DNA of 64,000 nt from the NCBI GenBank assembly GCA_964401355.1, contig CAYNYJ010000001.1, positions 1 through 64,000 on the forward strand. The letters run 5' to 3'. Source of the stretch: SZUA-152 sp964401355 (GTDB taxonomy: Bacteria; Pseudomonadota; Gammaproteobacteria; SZUA-152). Positions 32,425 to 42,692 of this stretch are shown piece by piece; position 1 is the first letter of the stretch; each line of letters opens with the position of its first letter. Below the pieces are notes generated by a model. That model searched no databases, had not been told where the DNA came from, and worked only from the letters and a program-made list of their open reading frames with translations. Position numbers and translations under genes: made by a program.

Positions 32425-33670
32425 GATTAAGAATTACACTCTGAATTTTGGGCCTCAGCATCCTTCTGCGCATGGCGTGCTGCGCTTGGTACTGGAAATG
32501 GATGGCGAGACGATTGAACGCGCCGATCCTCATATTGGTCTTTTGCATCGTGCCACGGAAAAGCTGGCCGAATCCAAACCTTACAACCAAAATATTCCTT
32601 ACATGGATCGTCTCGATTACGTTTCCATGATGTGCAATGAACACAGTTACGTTTTGGCCCTGGAAAAAATGCTGGGCGTAGAAGCACCTGAGCGAGCGCA
32701 GTATATTCGCGTGATGTTCGATGAAATCACCCGTATCTTGAATCACTTAATGTGGTTAGGCGCACATGCGCTGGACATCGGTGCAATGACGATTTTTTTG
32801 TATGCCTTCCGCGAACGTGAAGACATGATGGACATGTACGAGGCCGTTTCTGGTGCGCGCATGCATGCAGCTTATTATCGACCGGGTGGCGTGTATCGGG
32901 ATCTTCCTGAGAAAATGCCGCAGTACGAAGCTTCTAAATGGCACAGCCAGAAAGAGGTTGATGTTAAAAATCAAAATCGACAGGGAACTCTGCTGGATTT
33001 CATTGAAGACTTCACCAATCGTTTTCCTGGCTGCGTTGATGAATATGAAACACTGTTGACGGATAACCGCATCTGGAAACAACGCACCGTGGGTATTGGT
33101 GTAGTCAGTCCGGAACGAGCATTGCAGTTAGGATTCACCGGACCCATGCTGCGCGGTTCAGGTATCGAGTGGGATCTGCGTAAAAAACAGCCTTACGAAA
33201 TTTATGACCGGCTGGATTTTGAAATTCCAATTGGCGCGACGGGCGACAGTTACGACCGGTATTTGGTGCGCATTGAAGAGATGCGTCAATCCAACAGTCT
33301 TATCAAGCAGTGCATCACTTGGTTGCGTGAGAACCCGGGTCCAGTGATGCTAGATGATCACAAGTTAACTCCGCCCAGTCGTGAACATATGAAGGATGAC
33401 ATGGAGTCATTGATTCACCACTTTAAGTTATTTACCGAAGGTTATGCTTTGCCCCCAGGTGAAGTTTATGCCGCTATTGAACATCCCAAGGGCGAGTTTG
33501 GTATTTATCTGGTGTCGGATGGTTCTAACAAACCGTATCGTTTAAAAATTCGCGCACCAGGGTTTGCCCATATTTCAGCGTTGGATGAAATGGTACGTGG
33601 GCACATGTTGGCTGACGTAGTGGCAATAATTGGTACTCAGGATATCGTATTTGGCGAGGTGGATCGTTAA
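32417..33670 (+). CDS. nuoD: NADH-quinone oxidoreductase subunit D
   Basis: The 49-kDa subunit that forms the quinone-binding pocket with NuoB. The 417-residue product begins with GTG as MPEIKNYTLNFGPQHPSAHG, whose GPQHPSAHGVLR signature includes the quinone-site His, followed by HRGTEKL-like HRATEKLAE, YMDRLDYVSMM and the C-terminal VVAIIGTQDIVFGEVDR. GTG is preferred because upstream ATGs lie in the nuoC frame region and add no homology. One-base overlap with nuoE. Confidence 0.97.
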   Translation: MPEIKNYTLNFGPQHPSAHGVLRLVLEMDGETIERADPHIGLLHRATEKLAESKPYNQNIPYMDRLDYVSMMCNEHSYVLALEKMLGVEAPERAQYIRVMFDEITRILNHLMWLGAHALDIGAMTIFLYAFREREDMMDMYEAVSGARMHAAYYRPGGVYRDLPEKMPQYEASKWHSQKEVDVKNQNRQGTLLDFIEDFTNRFPGCVDEYETLLTDNRIWKQRTVGIGVVSPERALQLGFTGPMLRGSGIEWDLRKKQPYEIYDRLDFEIPIGATGDSYDRYLVRIEEMRQSNSLIKQCITWLRENPGPVMLDDHKLTPPSREHMKDDMESLIHHFKLFTEGYALPPGEVYAAIEHPKGEFGIYLVSDGSNKPYRLKIRAPGFAHISALDEMVRGHMLADVVAIIGTQDIVFGEVDR

Positions 33671-34176
33671 TGGTTGCGGTCATGAACCAAGATGTGGATC
33701 AGATGATTTCTGCGGAATCCAGGGCTGAAATTGATCAATGGGTTGCGAAATATCCACCTGAACAAAAACAGTCTGCGGTAATGGCAGCATTACGCATCGT
33801 TCAAGATGCGAATGAGAGTTATTTAACGACTGAGTTGATGGATGCGGTGGCGGACTATCTTGAAATGCCCCGTGTTTCGGTTTACGAAGTTGCCACCTTT
33901 TATTCCATGTATGAATTGTCACCCGTGGGTAAACATAAAATATGTGTCTGTACGAACATATCCTGCATGCTATGTGGTTCCGATGAAGTGGTCGCGCATT
34001 TGAAAGAAAAATTGGGTATTGGTTTTGGTGAAACCACGGCTGATGGTCGCTTCACATTGAAAGAGGTGGAATGTTTAGGAGCTTGTGTCGGCGCGCCGAT
34101 GTTACAAATAGGCACCCAGTATCACGAACATTTAACCGCTGAAAAAATCGACCAAATTTTAGATGGCTTGGATTAG
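33670..34176 (+). CDS. nuoE: NADH-quinone oxidoreductase subunit E
   Basis: The 24-kDa subunit with the [2Fe-2S] cluster N1a. The 168-residue product has a helical N-terminal part (YPPEQKQSAVMAALRIVQ), the FYSMYELSPVGKHKICVCTN region and the cluster ligands in CTNISCMLCG and ECLGACVGAP. ATG overlaps the nuoD stop by one base; a second ATG is four codons on. Together with NuoF and NuoG it forms the NADH dehydrogenase module. Confidence 0.96.
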   Translation: MVAVMNQDVDQMISAESRAEIDQWVAKYPPEQKQSAVMAALRIVQDANESYLTTELMDAVADYLEMPRVSVYEVATFYSMYELSPVGKHKICVCTNISCMLCGSDEVVAHLKEKLGIGFGETTADGRFTLKEVECLGACVGAPMLQIGTQYHEHLTAEKIDQILDGLD

Positions 34177-34193
34177 ACTGGAAACTAAAAATA

Positions 34194-35471
34194 ATGGTCA
34201 ACGAAGTCTGTTTTAAAACCCTACACCTCGATAAACCGTGGACGCTTGAGACTTATCAAAACGAAGGTGGCTATGAGGTGTGGAAAAAGCTTCTGGCTGA
34301 GAAAACTTCGCCGGAAGATATTATCAGCGAACTGAAGGCGTCGGCATTACGGGGCAGAGGCGGTGCTGGTTTTCCAACGGGACTAAAATGGAGTTTCATG
34401 CCGCGTAATACGCCGGGACAGAAATATATTGTCTGCAATTCAGATGAAGGCGAGCCAGGCACGTGTAAAGATCGGGATATTCTGCGCTACAACCCTCATG
34501 CGCTGGTGGAAGGTATGGCTATTGCCGGCTATACCATTGGCGCGACCGTAGGTTATAACTATATACGTGGTGAATTTTGGGAACCTTACGAGCGTTTTCA
34601 ACAGGCAATCGATGATGCCTATGCGGCAGGATTGCTGGGTAAAAATATCATGGGTTCCGGTGTAGATTTTGATCTTTACACGCACTTGGGTGGAGGAGCC
34701 TATATTTGCGGCGAAGAGACTGCACTGCTGGAATCTCTTGAAGGCAAGAAAGGCCAGCCGCGTTTCAAACCACCATTTCCTGCCAGCTTTGGCCTATATG
34801 GTCGACCCACCACAATTAATAACACCGAGACGCTTGCTTCAGTACCCTTGATTTTGCAAAAAGGGGGGCAGTGGTTTCTCGATATTGGCAAACCCAATAA
34901 TGGTGGGCCAAAAATTTATAGCGTCAGCGGCCACGTTAATAATCCCGGTAACTTTGAAGTGCCCATGGGTATGCCTTTTTCAGAATTATTGGAAATGGCT
35001 GGCGGTGTAAAAGACGGTAATAAACTGAAGGCGGTTATTCCTGGTGGTTCATCAACGCCTGTACTGACGGGCGAAGAAATGATGGAAGTCACCATGGATT
35101 ATGATTCCATTGCCAAGGCGGGTTCAATGTTAGGTGCGGGTTCTGTTATCGTTATGGATGAAACAACCTGCATGGTACGTGCTCTGGCGCGTATCTCACA
35201 TTTTTATTATGAAGAGTCCTGCGGACAATGTACGCCTTGCCGTGAGGGTACGGGTTGGCTGTCTCGCGTGATACATCGCATAGAGCACGGACAAGGCAAG
35301 CCAGAAGATCTGGATTTATTGCTGGATGTCGCCAATAAAATACAGGGGCGAACGATCTGTGCGTTAGGCGATGCTGCTGCGATGCCGGTTAGCAGTTTTG
35401 TGAAAAAATTTCGGGATGAGTTCCAATACCATATCGACCACAAGACTTGTATGGTGGGTGCGGGAAGTTAA
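34194..35471 (+). CDS. nuoF: NADH-quinone oxidoreductase subunit F
   Basis: The 51-kDa flavoprotein that oxidises NADH, binding FMN and cluster N3. The 425-residue product has the glycine-rich NADH loop LRGRGGAGFPTGLKW, the FMN region CNSDEGEPGTCKDR and EPYERF, GGGAYICGEETAL and the cluster ligands ESCGQCTPCREG plus a downstream Cys in GRTICALGDAA. All cluster and cofactor motifs are intact. Confidence 0.98.
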   Translation: MVNEVCFKTLHLDKPWTLETYQNEGGYEVWKKLLAEKTSPEDIISELKASALRGRGGAGFPTGLKWSFMPRNTPGQKYIVCNSDEGEPGTCKDRDILRYNPHALVEGMAIAGYTIGATVGYNYIRGEFWEPYERFQQAIDDAYAAGLLGKNIMGSGVDFDLYTHLGGGAYICGEETALLESLEGKKGQPRFKPPFPASFGLYGRPTTINNTETLASVPLILQKGGQWFLDIGKPNNGGPKIYSVSGHVNNPGNFEVPMGMPFSELLEMAGGVKDGNKLKAVIPGGSSTPVLTGEEMMEVTMDYDSIAKAGSMLGAGSVIVMDETTCMVRALARISHFYYEESCGQCTPCREGTGWLSRVIHRIEHGQGKPEDLDLLLDVANKIQGRTICALGDAAAMPVSSFVKKFRDEFQYHIDHKTCMVGAGS

Positions 35472-35549
35472 TGACATTAATATCTGTAGTAACAATAGTA
35501 AAATGTATAACAAATTTTTGTAGCAATTAAGAATGGTGTGAGTATCACG

Positions 35550-37919
35550 ATGGTTAACATCGAAATAGATGGCAAACAATTAGAAGCGCGTGAAGGTGCG
35601 ATGATTATTGAGGCAGCGGATGATGCGGGGATATATATTCCGCGCTTCTGCTATCACAAAAAATTGTCTATCGCCGCTAACTGCCGTATGTGCCTGATTG
35701 AGATTGAGAAGGTAGGCAAAGCCTTGCCTGCTTGTGCGACCCCGATTACCGACGGTATGAAGATTAATACTCGTTCAGCCAAAGCCATTGAAGCGCAAAA
35801 AAGCGTGATGGAATTTTTGCTCATCAATCATCCTCTTGATTGTCCTATCTGTGATCAGGGTGGGGAGTGTGAGCTTCAGGATATCGCCATGGGCTATGGC
35901 GGTGATGTGTCGGTGTATGCCGAGAAAAAACGCGTCGTTGAAAATAAAAATTTTGGTCCATTGATTTCTGGCGATATGACCCGTTGCATTCATTGCACTC
36001 GCTGTGTTCGTTTTGGTGAGGAAGTGGCCGGCATTAAAGAAATGGGTGCCATTGGGCGTGGCGAGCATATGGAAATTGGTACTTATGTTCAGCTTAGTAT
36101 CAGTTCAGAAATGTCTGGTAATATTATCGACCTGTGTCCTGTAGGCGCGTTGACGGCTAAGCCGTCCCGCTTCGGAGCGCGTGCCTGGGAAATGATACAG
36201 CGTGAAAGCATTGCGGCTCACGATTGTATGGGTTCCAATATTCTCGTGCATACTTTCAGGAATCAGGTGGTGCGTGTTGTTCCGAAAGACAACGAAGAAA
36301 TTAATGAAACTTGGTTGTCAGACCGTGACCGTTTCAGTTATGAAGGTTTAAACAGCAGTGAACGATTAAGTTCGCCGCTGATAAAAGAAAACGGCGAATG
36401 GAAAAAGGTTGATTGGGACACTGCGCTGCACAAAGTTATTGGTGGTGTGAGTAAACTTCTCAGCGAAAAAGGTGTGGATCAGTTAGCTGCAATCAGCTCG
36501 CCTAGCGCGACCACCGAAGAACAGTACTTGCTGCAGAGACTCCTGCGTGAAATAGGCTCGGGGAATATCGACCATCGAATCAATCAACGTGATTTTTCAG
36601 ATCAGGAGGATGAACCTGTACTTCCCTGGTTAGGTCAGTCCATTCAGGATTTGGAAAAAAATAATGCAATATTGCTGGTGGGTGCGAATGTCCGCAGGGA
36701 CCAACCCATAGCCGGACACAGAATAAGAAAAGCAGCACTGCATGGCGGAAATATAATGGCCGTGAATCAAGTTGATTACGACTTTAACTTCCCCTTGTCC
36801 GCGAAAAAAATCAGTAGCCCACGAAAACTTCTGGGCGAACTAGGAGCGATCTTAAAGGCTATTTGTAATGCCGCATCGTCTGACGTTCCTTCTGGGCTGG
36901 AAGCGTTGTTGTCGAATATTGAAGTTGATGAAACGCATGAGAAAATCGCACGATATTTACTGGATGCAGAAACCGCGACGGTAATCCTGGGGCATGATGC
37001 CATCGCGCATTCACATTTTGCCAGTCTCCGAGCCATTACTGGCCAAATTGCGGAATTAACATCGAGCAAATTGAGCTATCTGTCCGATGGCTGTAACAGC
37101 GCGGGAGCATTTATAGCAGGTGCCATTCCGCATCGTGGATCTGCGGGAGCGGATACGGCAATCAGAGGTAAAAACCTCAGTGAAATGTTTGATAGCGGAT
37201 TAGCGGGCTATATTTTACTGGGTCTTGAGCCGGAAGAAGATTGTGCAGATTCAAGTCGCGCACTGAAAGCGCTGGAGGCCGCAGAATTTGTTGTTGTAAT
37301 GAACGCTTTCAGCAGTGACAAAATGAAAGAATATGCGGATGTTATTTTACCGATAACACCTTTCACGGAAACATCCGGAACTTTTGTGAATGCAGAAGGC
37401 CGCTGGCAGAGTTTTGAAGCAGTTGTAGAGCCTTTGGGTGATGCTCGGCCCGCTTGGAAAGTGTTGCGGGTATTGGGTAACCTGTTCGATTGCGATGGTT
37501 TTGAATATGTCACCAGTATTGAGGTGCGTGATGAGCTGAAGGCACTGGCGAGCAACATCACATTATCAAATGATATGAAATGGCAGTGCCCAGCAACGCT
37601 GTCGATGGACTCTACTGGAATTGAAAGTATTACAGATCGTTCAATGTATTGCAGTGACGGTCTCGTGCGCCGCGCAAGTTCTCTCCAGGAGGTTGTCAAA
37701 GCGCATCAAATGGCCATTCGTGTGAATCAAACAGTTGCTACCAGTGCTGGATTAACTGGTGGTGAGCCGGCTATCGCAAAGAAAAATAATATCGAGTTGA
37801 CCCTGCCTCTGGTCATTGATGACCGTGTTCCTGATGACAGTGTGTTAGTTCCAGGCGCAGCGCCTGAATCGTTAATTCATGGAACAGGGACAGGTAAAGT
37901 TACTTTGTCGCGCGTTTAA
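35550..37919 (+). CDS. nuoG: NADH-quinone oxidoreductase subunit G
   Basis: The 75-kDa subunit carrying clusters N1b, N4 and N5. The 789-residue product has the ferredoxin-like domain (RFCYHKKLSIAANCRMC), the His-Cys site HPLDCPICDQGGEC for N5, TRCIHCTRCVRFGEE for N4, and a large molybdopterin-oxidoreductase-like domain that no longer binds molybdenum. The extra cluster N7 motif is not seen. ATG 35550 gives the standard MVNIEIDGK start; GTG 35538 would add four residues. Confidence 0.96.
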   Translation: MVNIEIDGKQLEAREGAMIIEAADDAGIYIPRFCYHKKLSIAANCRMCLIEIEKVGKALPACATPITDGMKINTRSAKAIEAQKSVMEFLLINHPLDCPICDQGGECELQDIAMGYGGDVSVYAEKKRVVENKNFGPLISGDMTRCIHCTRCVRFGEEVAGIKEMGAIGRGEHMEIGTYVQLSISSEMSGNIIDLCPVGALTAKPSRFGARAWEMIQRESIAAHDCMGSNILVHTFRNQVVRVVPKDNEEINETWLSDRDRFSYEGLNSSERLSSPLIKENGEWKKVDWDTALHKVIGGVSKLLSEKGVDQLAAISSPSATTEEQYLLQRLLREIGSGNIDHRINQRDFSDQEDEPVLPWLGQSIQDLEKNNAILLVGANVRRDQPIAGHRIRKAALHGGNIMAVNQVDYDFNFPLSAKKISSPRKLLGELGAILKAICNAASSDVPSGLEALLSNIEVDETHEKIARYLLDAETATVILGHDAIAHSHFASLRAITGQIAELTSSKLSYLSDGCNSAGAFIAGAIPHRGSAGADTAIRGKNLSEMFDSGLAGYILLGLEPEEDCADSSRALKALEAAEFVVVMNAFSSDKMKEYADVILPITPFTETSGTFVNAEGRWQSFEAVVEPLGDARPAWKVLRVLGNLFDCDGFEYVTSIEVRDELKALASNITLSNDMKWQCPATLSMDSTGIESITDRSMYCSDGLVRRASSLQEVVKAHQMAIRVNQTVATSAGLTGGEPAIAKKNNIELTLPLVIDDRVPDDSVLVPGAAPESLIHGTGTGKVTLSRV

Positions 37920-37983
37920 ACGTTGCTGTTTAAATGGTTAATGTGCAATTCAAGTAACAACGATATTAATATGAGAAAAGTGA

Positions 37984-39069
37984 ATGATTGAAACCATTGA
38001 ATCAACGCTAAATTTCTTGCCACCTGAACTCGTGGTGATGATTATTATCGTCGGTAAGATTTTGGTACTGGTGTTGCCGCTGATGGGTGCGGTAGCATAT
38101 CTGACGCTGGCTGAGCGTAAAGTCATTGGTTACATGCAGGTTCGTATTGGCCCCAATAGAGTGGGTCCACTAGGATTGTTACAACCCATTGCCGACGCCA
38201 TAAAATTGATGTTCAAGGAAACGATCTTCCCGGCGAATGCGAACCGCTTTTTGTTTATATCAGCGCCTGTTTTGACGTTAGCACCTTCATTGGCAGCATG
38301 GGCTGTGGTTCCGTTTAACGACACGCTGGTTATTTCAAACATTGATGCCTCGATTCTTTATATTTTAGCCATGACCTCCCTGGGCGTTTATGGGGTGATC
38401 ATTGCGGGCTGGGCATCCAATTCCAAGTATGCCTTTATCGGTGCGATGCGATCCGCTGCACAGATTGTTTCTTATGAAATTGCCATGGGATTTGCGTTGG
38501 TGGGTGTATTAATTGCTGCTGGTAGTTTAAACCTGGGTGAAATAGTGGAAGGGCAGCGCGGTGATCTTGGTATGATAAATTGGTACCTTCTGCCGCTGTT
38601 GCCTCTGTTTATGGTGTATTTTATTTCCGGCGTGGCCGAAACCAACCGCGCTCCGTTTGATGTGGCGGAAGGTGAGTCAGAGATTGTCGCCGGTTTCCAC
38701 GTTGAATATTCCAGCATGTCATTTTCTGTTTTCTTCCTGGCAGAGTATGCCAATATGATTCTGATTGCATTGTTGACAGCGATCATGTTTCTGGGAGGTT
38801 GGTTGTCGCCATTGAATGGGATTTTGCCTGCGAGTTTGCTCGAAGGTGAGGGCACGGTTGCCATGTTGCTCGGTGATGGCATGCATTGGTTGCTCTTCAA
38901 AACGTCATTCTTTTTGTTTTTGTTTTTATGGTTCCGTGCGACTTTCCCACGTTATCGTTATGACCAAATCATGCGGCTTGGCTGGAAGGTGTTTATTCCG
39001 ATCACCATCGTATGGCTATTAGTGGTTGCTGCCATGGTGGTTGGTAGTGTAGGACCGTGGTTTGATTAA
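37984..39069 (+). CDS. nuoH: NADH-quinone oxidoreductase subunit H
   Basis: Membrane subunit (361 residues, about eight helices) at the junction of the two arms, lining the quinone channel. Hallmarks are AERKVIGYMQVRIGPNRVGP, LQPIADAIKLMFKE, RSAAQIVSYEIAMGFALVGV and the loop AETNRAPFDVAEGESEIVAG. No change from the family pattern is evident. Confidence 0.97.
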   Translation: MIETIESTLNFLPPELVVMIIIVGKILVLVLPLMGAVAYLTLAERKVIGYMQVRIGPNRVGPLGLLQPIADAIKLMFKETIFPANANRFLFISAPVLTLAPSLAAWAVVPFNDTLVISNIDASILYILAMTSLGVYGVIIAGWASNSKYAFIGAMRSAAQIVSYEIAMGFALVGVLIAAGSLNLGEIVEGQRGDLGMINWYLLPLLPLFMVYFISGVAETNRAPFDVAEGESEIVAGFHVEYSSMSFSVFFLAEYANMILIALLTAIMFLGGWLSPLNGILPASLLEGEGTVAMLLGDGMHWLLFKTSFFLFLFLWFRATFPRYRYDQIMRLGWKVFIPITIVWLLVVAAMVVGSVGPWFD

Positions 39070-39147
39070 CGGTATAAATGACAGTTTGATAGATAGTGCG
39101 TTTATTTAATGGTTTATGGTTTTCACAATAATCTGGATGAATAGTTT

Positions 39148-39636
39148 ATGAATACAATTACAAACTATTTTAAAAGCCTCATATTGGCCGAGCTTTTCCG
39201 AGGCTTAATGCTTACTGGAAAATATTTTTTCCGGAAAAAAATCACGGTGCAATATCCAGAAGAAAAAACACCTATGTCACCCCGGTTTCGAGGTTTGCAT
39301 GCGCTGCGTCGCTACCCGAATGGTGAAGAGCGCTGTATTGCCTGTAAACTCTGTGAGGCGGTTTGTCCTGCGTTGGCCATAACTATCGACTCAGAAGAAC
39401 GGGACGATGGTACGCGACGCACCACACGATACGATATAGATTTAACAAAATGTATATTTTGTGGCTATTGCGAAGAAGCCTGCCCGGTTGATGCGATTGT
39501 TGAGACCCGCCATTTTGAATATCACGGCGAAAAGAAAGGAGATCTTTATATGACGAAAGAAAAGCTTCTTGCGATTGGTGATAAAATGGAAAAAGAAATC
39601 GCGGCTGATCGGGCGGATGATGCAAAATTTCGTTAG
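39148..39636 (+). CDS. nuoI: NADH-quinone oxidoreductase subunit I
   Basis: TYKY subunit with clusters N6a and N6b that link NuoG to NuoB. The 162-residue product has an amphipathic N-terminal helix, then two 4Fe-4S motifs, CIACKLCEAVCPALAI and CIFCGYCEEACPVDAI, complete in all eight cysteines. The FRGLHALRRYPNGEERC stretch before the first motif is typical. Confidence 0.97.
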   Translation: MNTITNYFKSLILAELFRGLMLTGKYFFRKKITVQYPEEKTPMSPRFRGLHALRRYPNGEERCIACKLCEAVCPALAITIDSEERDDGTRRTTRYDIDLTKCIFCGYCEEACPVDAIVETRHFEYHGEKKGDLYMTKEKLLAIGDKMEKEIAADRADDAKFR

Positions 39637-39709
39637 ACAACAACGTAAATAATTTAAAGACAGTTTAACTCTAATTTAACGACAGAATAAGAAATAAGAA
39701 ACGAACAAT

Positions 39710-40324
39710 ATGGGATTTGATGAAATTATTTTTTATGCCTTAGCCACGATTCTGGTGGGCTCAGCGGCTTTAGTGGTGACCTTACGCAATCCTGTTTTTT
39801 GTGCGTTGGCGTTAGTGCTGGCATTTTTTATGAGTGCAGGCATCTGGATATTTTTAGAAGCAGAGTTTCTCGCGCTAACACTGATATTAGTGTACGTGGG
39901 TGCGGTCATGGTTTTGTTCCTCTTTGTGGTAATGATGCTCGATATCAACCTTGCGGTGTTGCGTGAAGGGTTTACGCGCTATTTACCGCTCGGTTTGGTT
40001 GTTGCCGTTATTTTAGTGGCAGAGTTAGTGCTGATTGTTGGGCCTGAAAATTTCGGTTTGGAAATGATGCCGCGCCCTGAACCGCAACCAGAGGGATATA
40101 GCAATACCAGAGAAATAGGTATGGTTTTATATACGGTATATTTATACCCATTCCAGATTGCCGCAGTAATACTGGTGGTGGCTATTGTTGCAGCAATATC
40201 ATTAACATTACGACGTCGTAGTACCACACGATTTATGAAACCTGAGGCGCAAGTTACTGTGAAACGGAAAGATCGAGTACGGTTGGTGAAGATGTCGTCT
40301 GATACAAATACAAATAACGAATAA
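39710..40324 (+). CDS. nuoJ: NADH-quinone oxidoreductase subunit J
   Basis: Membrane subunit of 204 residues with five hydrophobic segments. The family pattern is seen in ATILVGSAALVVTLRNPVF, SAGIWIFLEAEFLALTLILV and YVGAVMVLFLFVVMMLDI, which contains the conserved pi-bulge helix region. The C-terminus is basic and polar. ATG follows a weak A-rich ribosome-binding region. Confidence 0.95.
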   Translation: MGFDEIIFYALATILVGSAALVVTLRNPVFCALALVLAFFMSAGIWIFLEAEFLALTLILVYVGAVMVLFLFVVMMLDINLAVLREGFTRYLPLGLVVAVILVAELVLIVGPENFGLEMMPRPEPQPEGYSNTREIGMVLYTVYLYPFQIAAVILVVAIVAAISLTLRRRSTTRFMKPEAQVTVKRKDRVRLVKMSSDTNTNNE

Positions 40325-40344
40325 TTGTTGTCTCCGGGGGGAGT

Positions 40345-40650
40345 ATGATTTCAATTTCTCACTTTCTAATACTGGGCGCTATTTTGTTCTGCATTGGCGT
40401 GGCTGGTATTTTCCTGAATCGAAAAAATGTCATCATTTTATTGATGGCTATCGAAATCATGCTGTTGGCGGTCAATATGAATTTTGTCGCCTTTTCTCAC
40501 TATTTGGACGATATCTCTGGTCAGATTTTTGTATTTTTCATTCTGACTGTGGCAGCAGCAGAGGCCGCCATTGGTTTGGCGATACTGATTGTGCTGTTTC
40601 GTAATCGCCGTACTATTAATGTTGAAGAACTGGATTCCCTTAAAGGGTAG
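40345..40650 (+). CDS. nuoK: NADH-quinone oxidoreductase subunit K
   Basis: Antiporter-related membrane subunit of 101 residues with three helices. LFCIGVAGIFLNRKNVIILLM and MAIEIMLLAVNMNFVAFS contain the conserved glutamate of helix 2, and the third helix carries AAAEAAIGLAILIVLFRN. A strong Shine-Dalgarno (CCGGGGGGAG) precedes ATG. Confidence 0.96.
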   Translation: MISISHFLILGAILFCIGVAGIFLNRKNVIILLMAIEIMLLAVNMNFVAFSHYLDDISGQIFVFFILTVAAAEAAIGLAILIVLFRNRRTINVEELDSLKG

Positions 40651-40668
40651 AGCGGAGTTTTTTTGATA

Positions 40669-42624
40669 ATGGAAAAGATCTACTTGACCCTTGCTTTGGC
40701 TCCACTGGTTGGAGCAATTATTGCTGGCCTGTTTGGTAAAAAGATTGGTCGTGCGGGCGCACACTGGGTAACTATCCTCGGTGTTGGAATTTCCTTTTTC
40801 TTGTCGGTACTGGTCTTCAAAGATGTGATAGTTGATGGCGCTGCGGTATTTAACGCTACGGTATACACGTGGGCAGTCAGTGATGGCATCCAGTTTGAAG
40901 TCGGTTTCTTGATCGATTCACTGACTGCAGTGATGTTGGTTGTAGTCACTTTCGTTTCACTTATGGTGCATATTTATACCATTGGTTATATGCATGATGA
41001 TGACGGGTATCAGCGCTTTTTCAGTTATATCTCGCTGTTTACTTTCTCCATGCTGATGTTGGTGATGGCCAATAACTTTATGCAGCTTTTCTTTGGCTGG
41101 GAAGCTGTGGGCCTAGTTTCATATTTGTTGATTGGCTTTTGGTATAAACGCGATACCGCAATATATGCCAACATGAAAGCTTTTTTGGTTAATCGAGTCG
41201 GTGATTTTGGGTTTTTGCTCGGTATTGCCGCGATTTTGATGTATTTCAATAGCCTGGATTATGCCGATGTATTTGCAGCGGTACCGGCGATGGTCGGTTT
41301 GACCATCGAGATTATTCCGGGAGTCGAGTGGTCAGTGATCACGGTCATTTGTATTTTGCTGTTTATTGGTGCCATGGGTAAATCTGCACAAGTCCCACTG
41401 CATGTTTGGCTGCCTGATTCAATGGAAGGCCCTACTCCTATTTCTGCGCTTATCCACGCAGCCACAATGGTAACCGCGGGAATTTTTATGGTGGCACGGA
41501 TGTCGCCAATGTTTGAATATTCCGAGACGGCACTGAGCTTTGTATTGGTTATCGGTGCGATTACTGCATTATTTATGGGCTTGTTGGGTATTATCCAAAA
41601 TGACATCAAGCGTGTCATCGCATATTCTACTTTGTCACAATTGGGTTATATGACGGTCGCATTGGGTGTGTCAGCATACTCTGCGGGCATCTTTCATTTA
41701 ATGACTCATGCTGCGTTTAAAGCTCTGTTGTTCCTGGGCGCAGGTTCAGTCATTATCGCGATGCACCATAAACAAGATATTCGTGAAATGGGTGGCATTA
41801 AAAAATACATGCCGATTACCTATATCTGTATGTTAATCGGTTCATTGGCGTTGATTGGCTTCCCAGGATTTTCCGGATTCTTTTCAAAAGACGCGATCAT
41901 TGAAGCAGTGCATGCTTCAACGATTCCAGGTTCAAGTTTTGCTTACTTCGCAGTCGTCGCAGGTGTTTTCATCACCGCTTTCTACAGCTTTAGAATGTTT
42001 TTCCTAGTCTTTCATGGCGAAGAGCGTATGGATGATCATATCAAAGAACATCTGCATGAGCCCCCGAAGGTTGTTATTGTGCCGCTCATGTTGTTAGCGA
42101 TTCCTTCGGTGATTGCGGGTGCTTTCTATATTGAGCCCATGTTATTTGGTGACCTGTTTAAAGATGCCATTTTTGTTAAACCCGAGCATGACGTACTCGC
42201 AAAGATTGGTGAACGTTACACGGGAGTCGGGAGTTTCATGGCTCACGGTGTTATGACACTACCTTTCTGGCTGGCTGTGGCGGGTGTTGGAACGGCTGCC
42301 TTCTTTTATTTGAAGCGCCCGGATATCCCGCTTATGATAAAAAACAAATTCTCGCTGATTTACACCGTGCTGGATCGGAAGTATGGCTTTGATGACTTTA
42401 ATGATACGTTTTTTGCCGGCGGTGCGCGTGCTTTAGGACGTGTATTTTGGAATGTTGGTGATACGAAGATGATTGATGGCGTAATGGTGAATGGAACGGC
42501 GAAGGGTATCGGATGGATTTCTGGAAAAATACGTGCGATGCAAACGGGATATTTATATCACTATGCTTTTGTCATGATCATTGGTCTGTTAGCGATGATT
42601 AGCTGGATTTCTATTACTAACTAG
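40669..42624 (+). CDS. nuoL: NADH-quinone oxidoreductase subunit L
   Basis: Largest antiporter-like proton-pumping subunit, ending in the long lateral helix. The 651-residue product shows the FGWEAVGLVSYLLIGFWY segment with the key Glu, KSAQVPLHVWLPDSMEGPTP with its Lys, HAATMVTAGIF, DIKRVIAYSTLSQLGYM and HAAFKALLFLGAGSVI. ATG 40669 is chosen; TTG 40663 is nearer to the GCGGAG Shine-Dalgarno and would add two residues. Confidence 0.97.
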   Translation: MEKIYLTLALAPLVGAIIAGLFGKKIGRAGAHWVTILGVGISFFLSVLVFKDVIVDGAAVFNATVYTWAVSDGIQFEVGFLIDSLTAVMLVVVTFVSLMVHIYTIGYMHDDDGYQRFFSYISLFTFSMLMLVMANNFMQLFFGWEAVGLVSYLLIGFWYKRDTAIYANMKAFLVNRVGDFGFLLGIAAILMYFNSLDYADVFAAVPAMVGLTIEIIPGVEWSVITVICILLFIGAMGKSAQVPLHVWLPDSMEGPTPISALIHAATMVTAGIFMVARMSPMFEYSETALSFVLVIGAITALFMGLLGIIQNDIKRVIAYSTLSQLGYMTVALGVSAYSAGIFHLMTHAAFKALLFLGAGSVIIAMHHKQDIREMGGIKKYMPITYICMLIGSLALIGFPGFSGFFSKDAIIEAVHASTIPGSSFAYFAVVAGVFITAFYSFRMFFLVFHGEERMDDHIKEHLHEPPKVVIVPLMLLAIPSVIAGAFYIEPMLFGDLFKDAIFVKPEHDVLAKIGERYTGVGSFMAHGVMTLPFWLAVAGVGTAAFFYLKRPDIPLMIKNKFSLIYTVLDRKYGFDDFNDTFFAGGARALGRVFWNVGDTKMIDGVMVNGTAKGIGWISGKIRAMQTGYLYHYAFVMIIGLLAMISWISITN

Positions 42625-42692
42625 TACCGCGAAGCTGTTATTCAAAACCGATAAACTAAAAAAAATATAAAGAAGAACAAAGGTTATTTTGC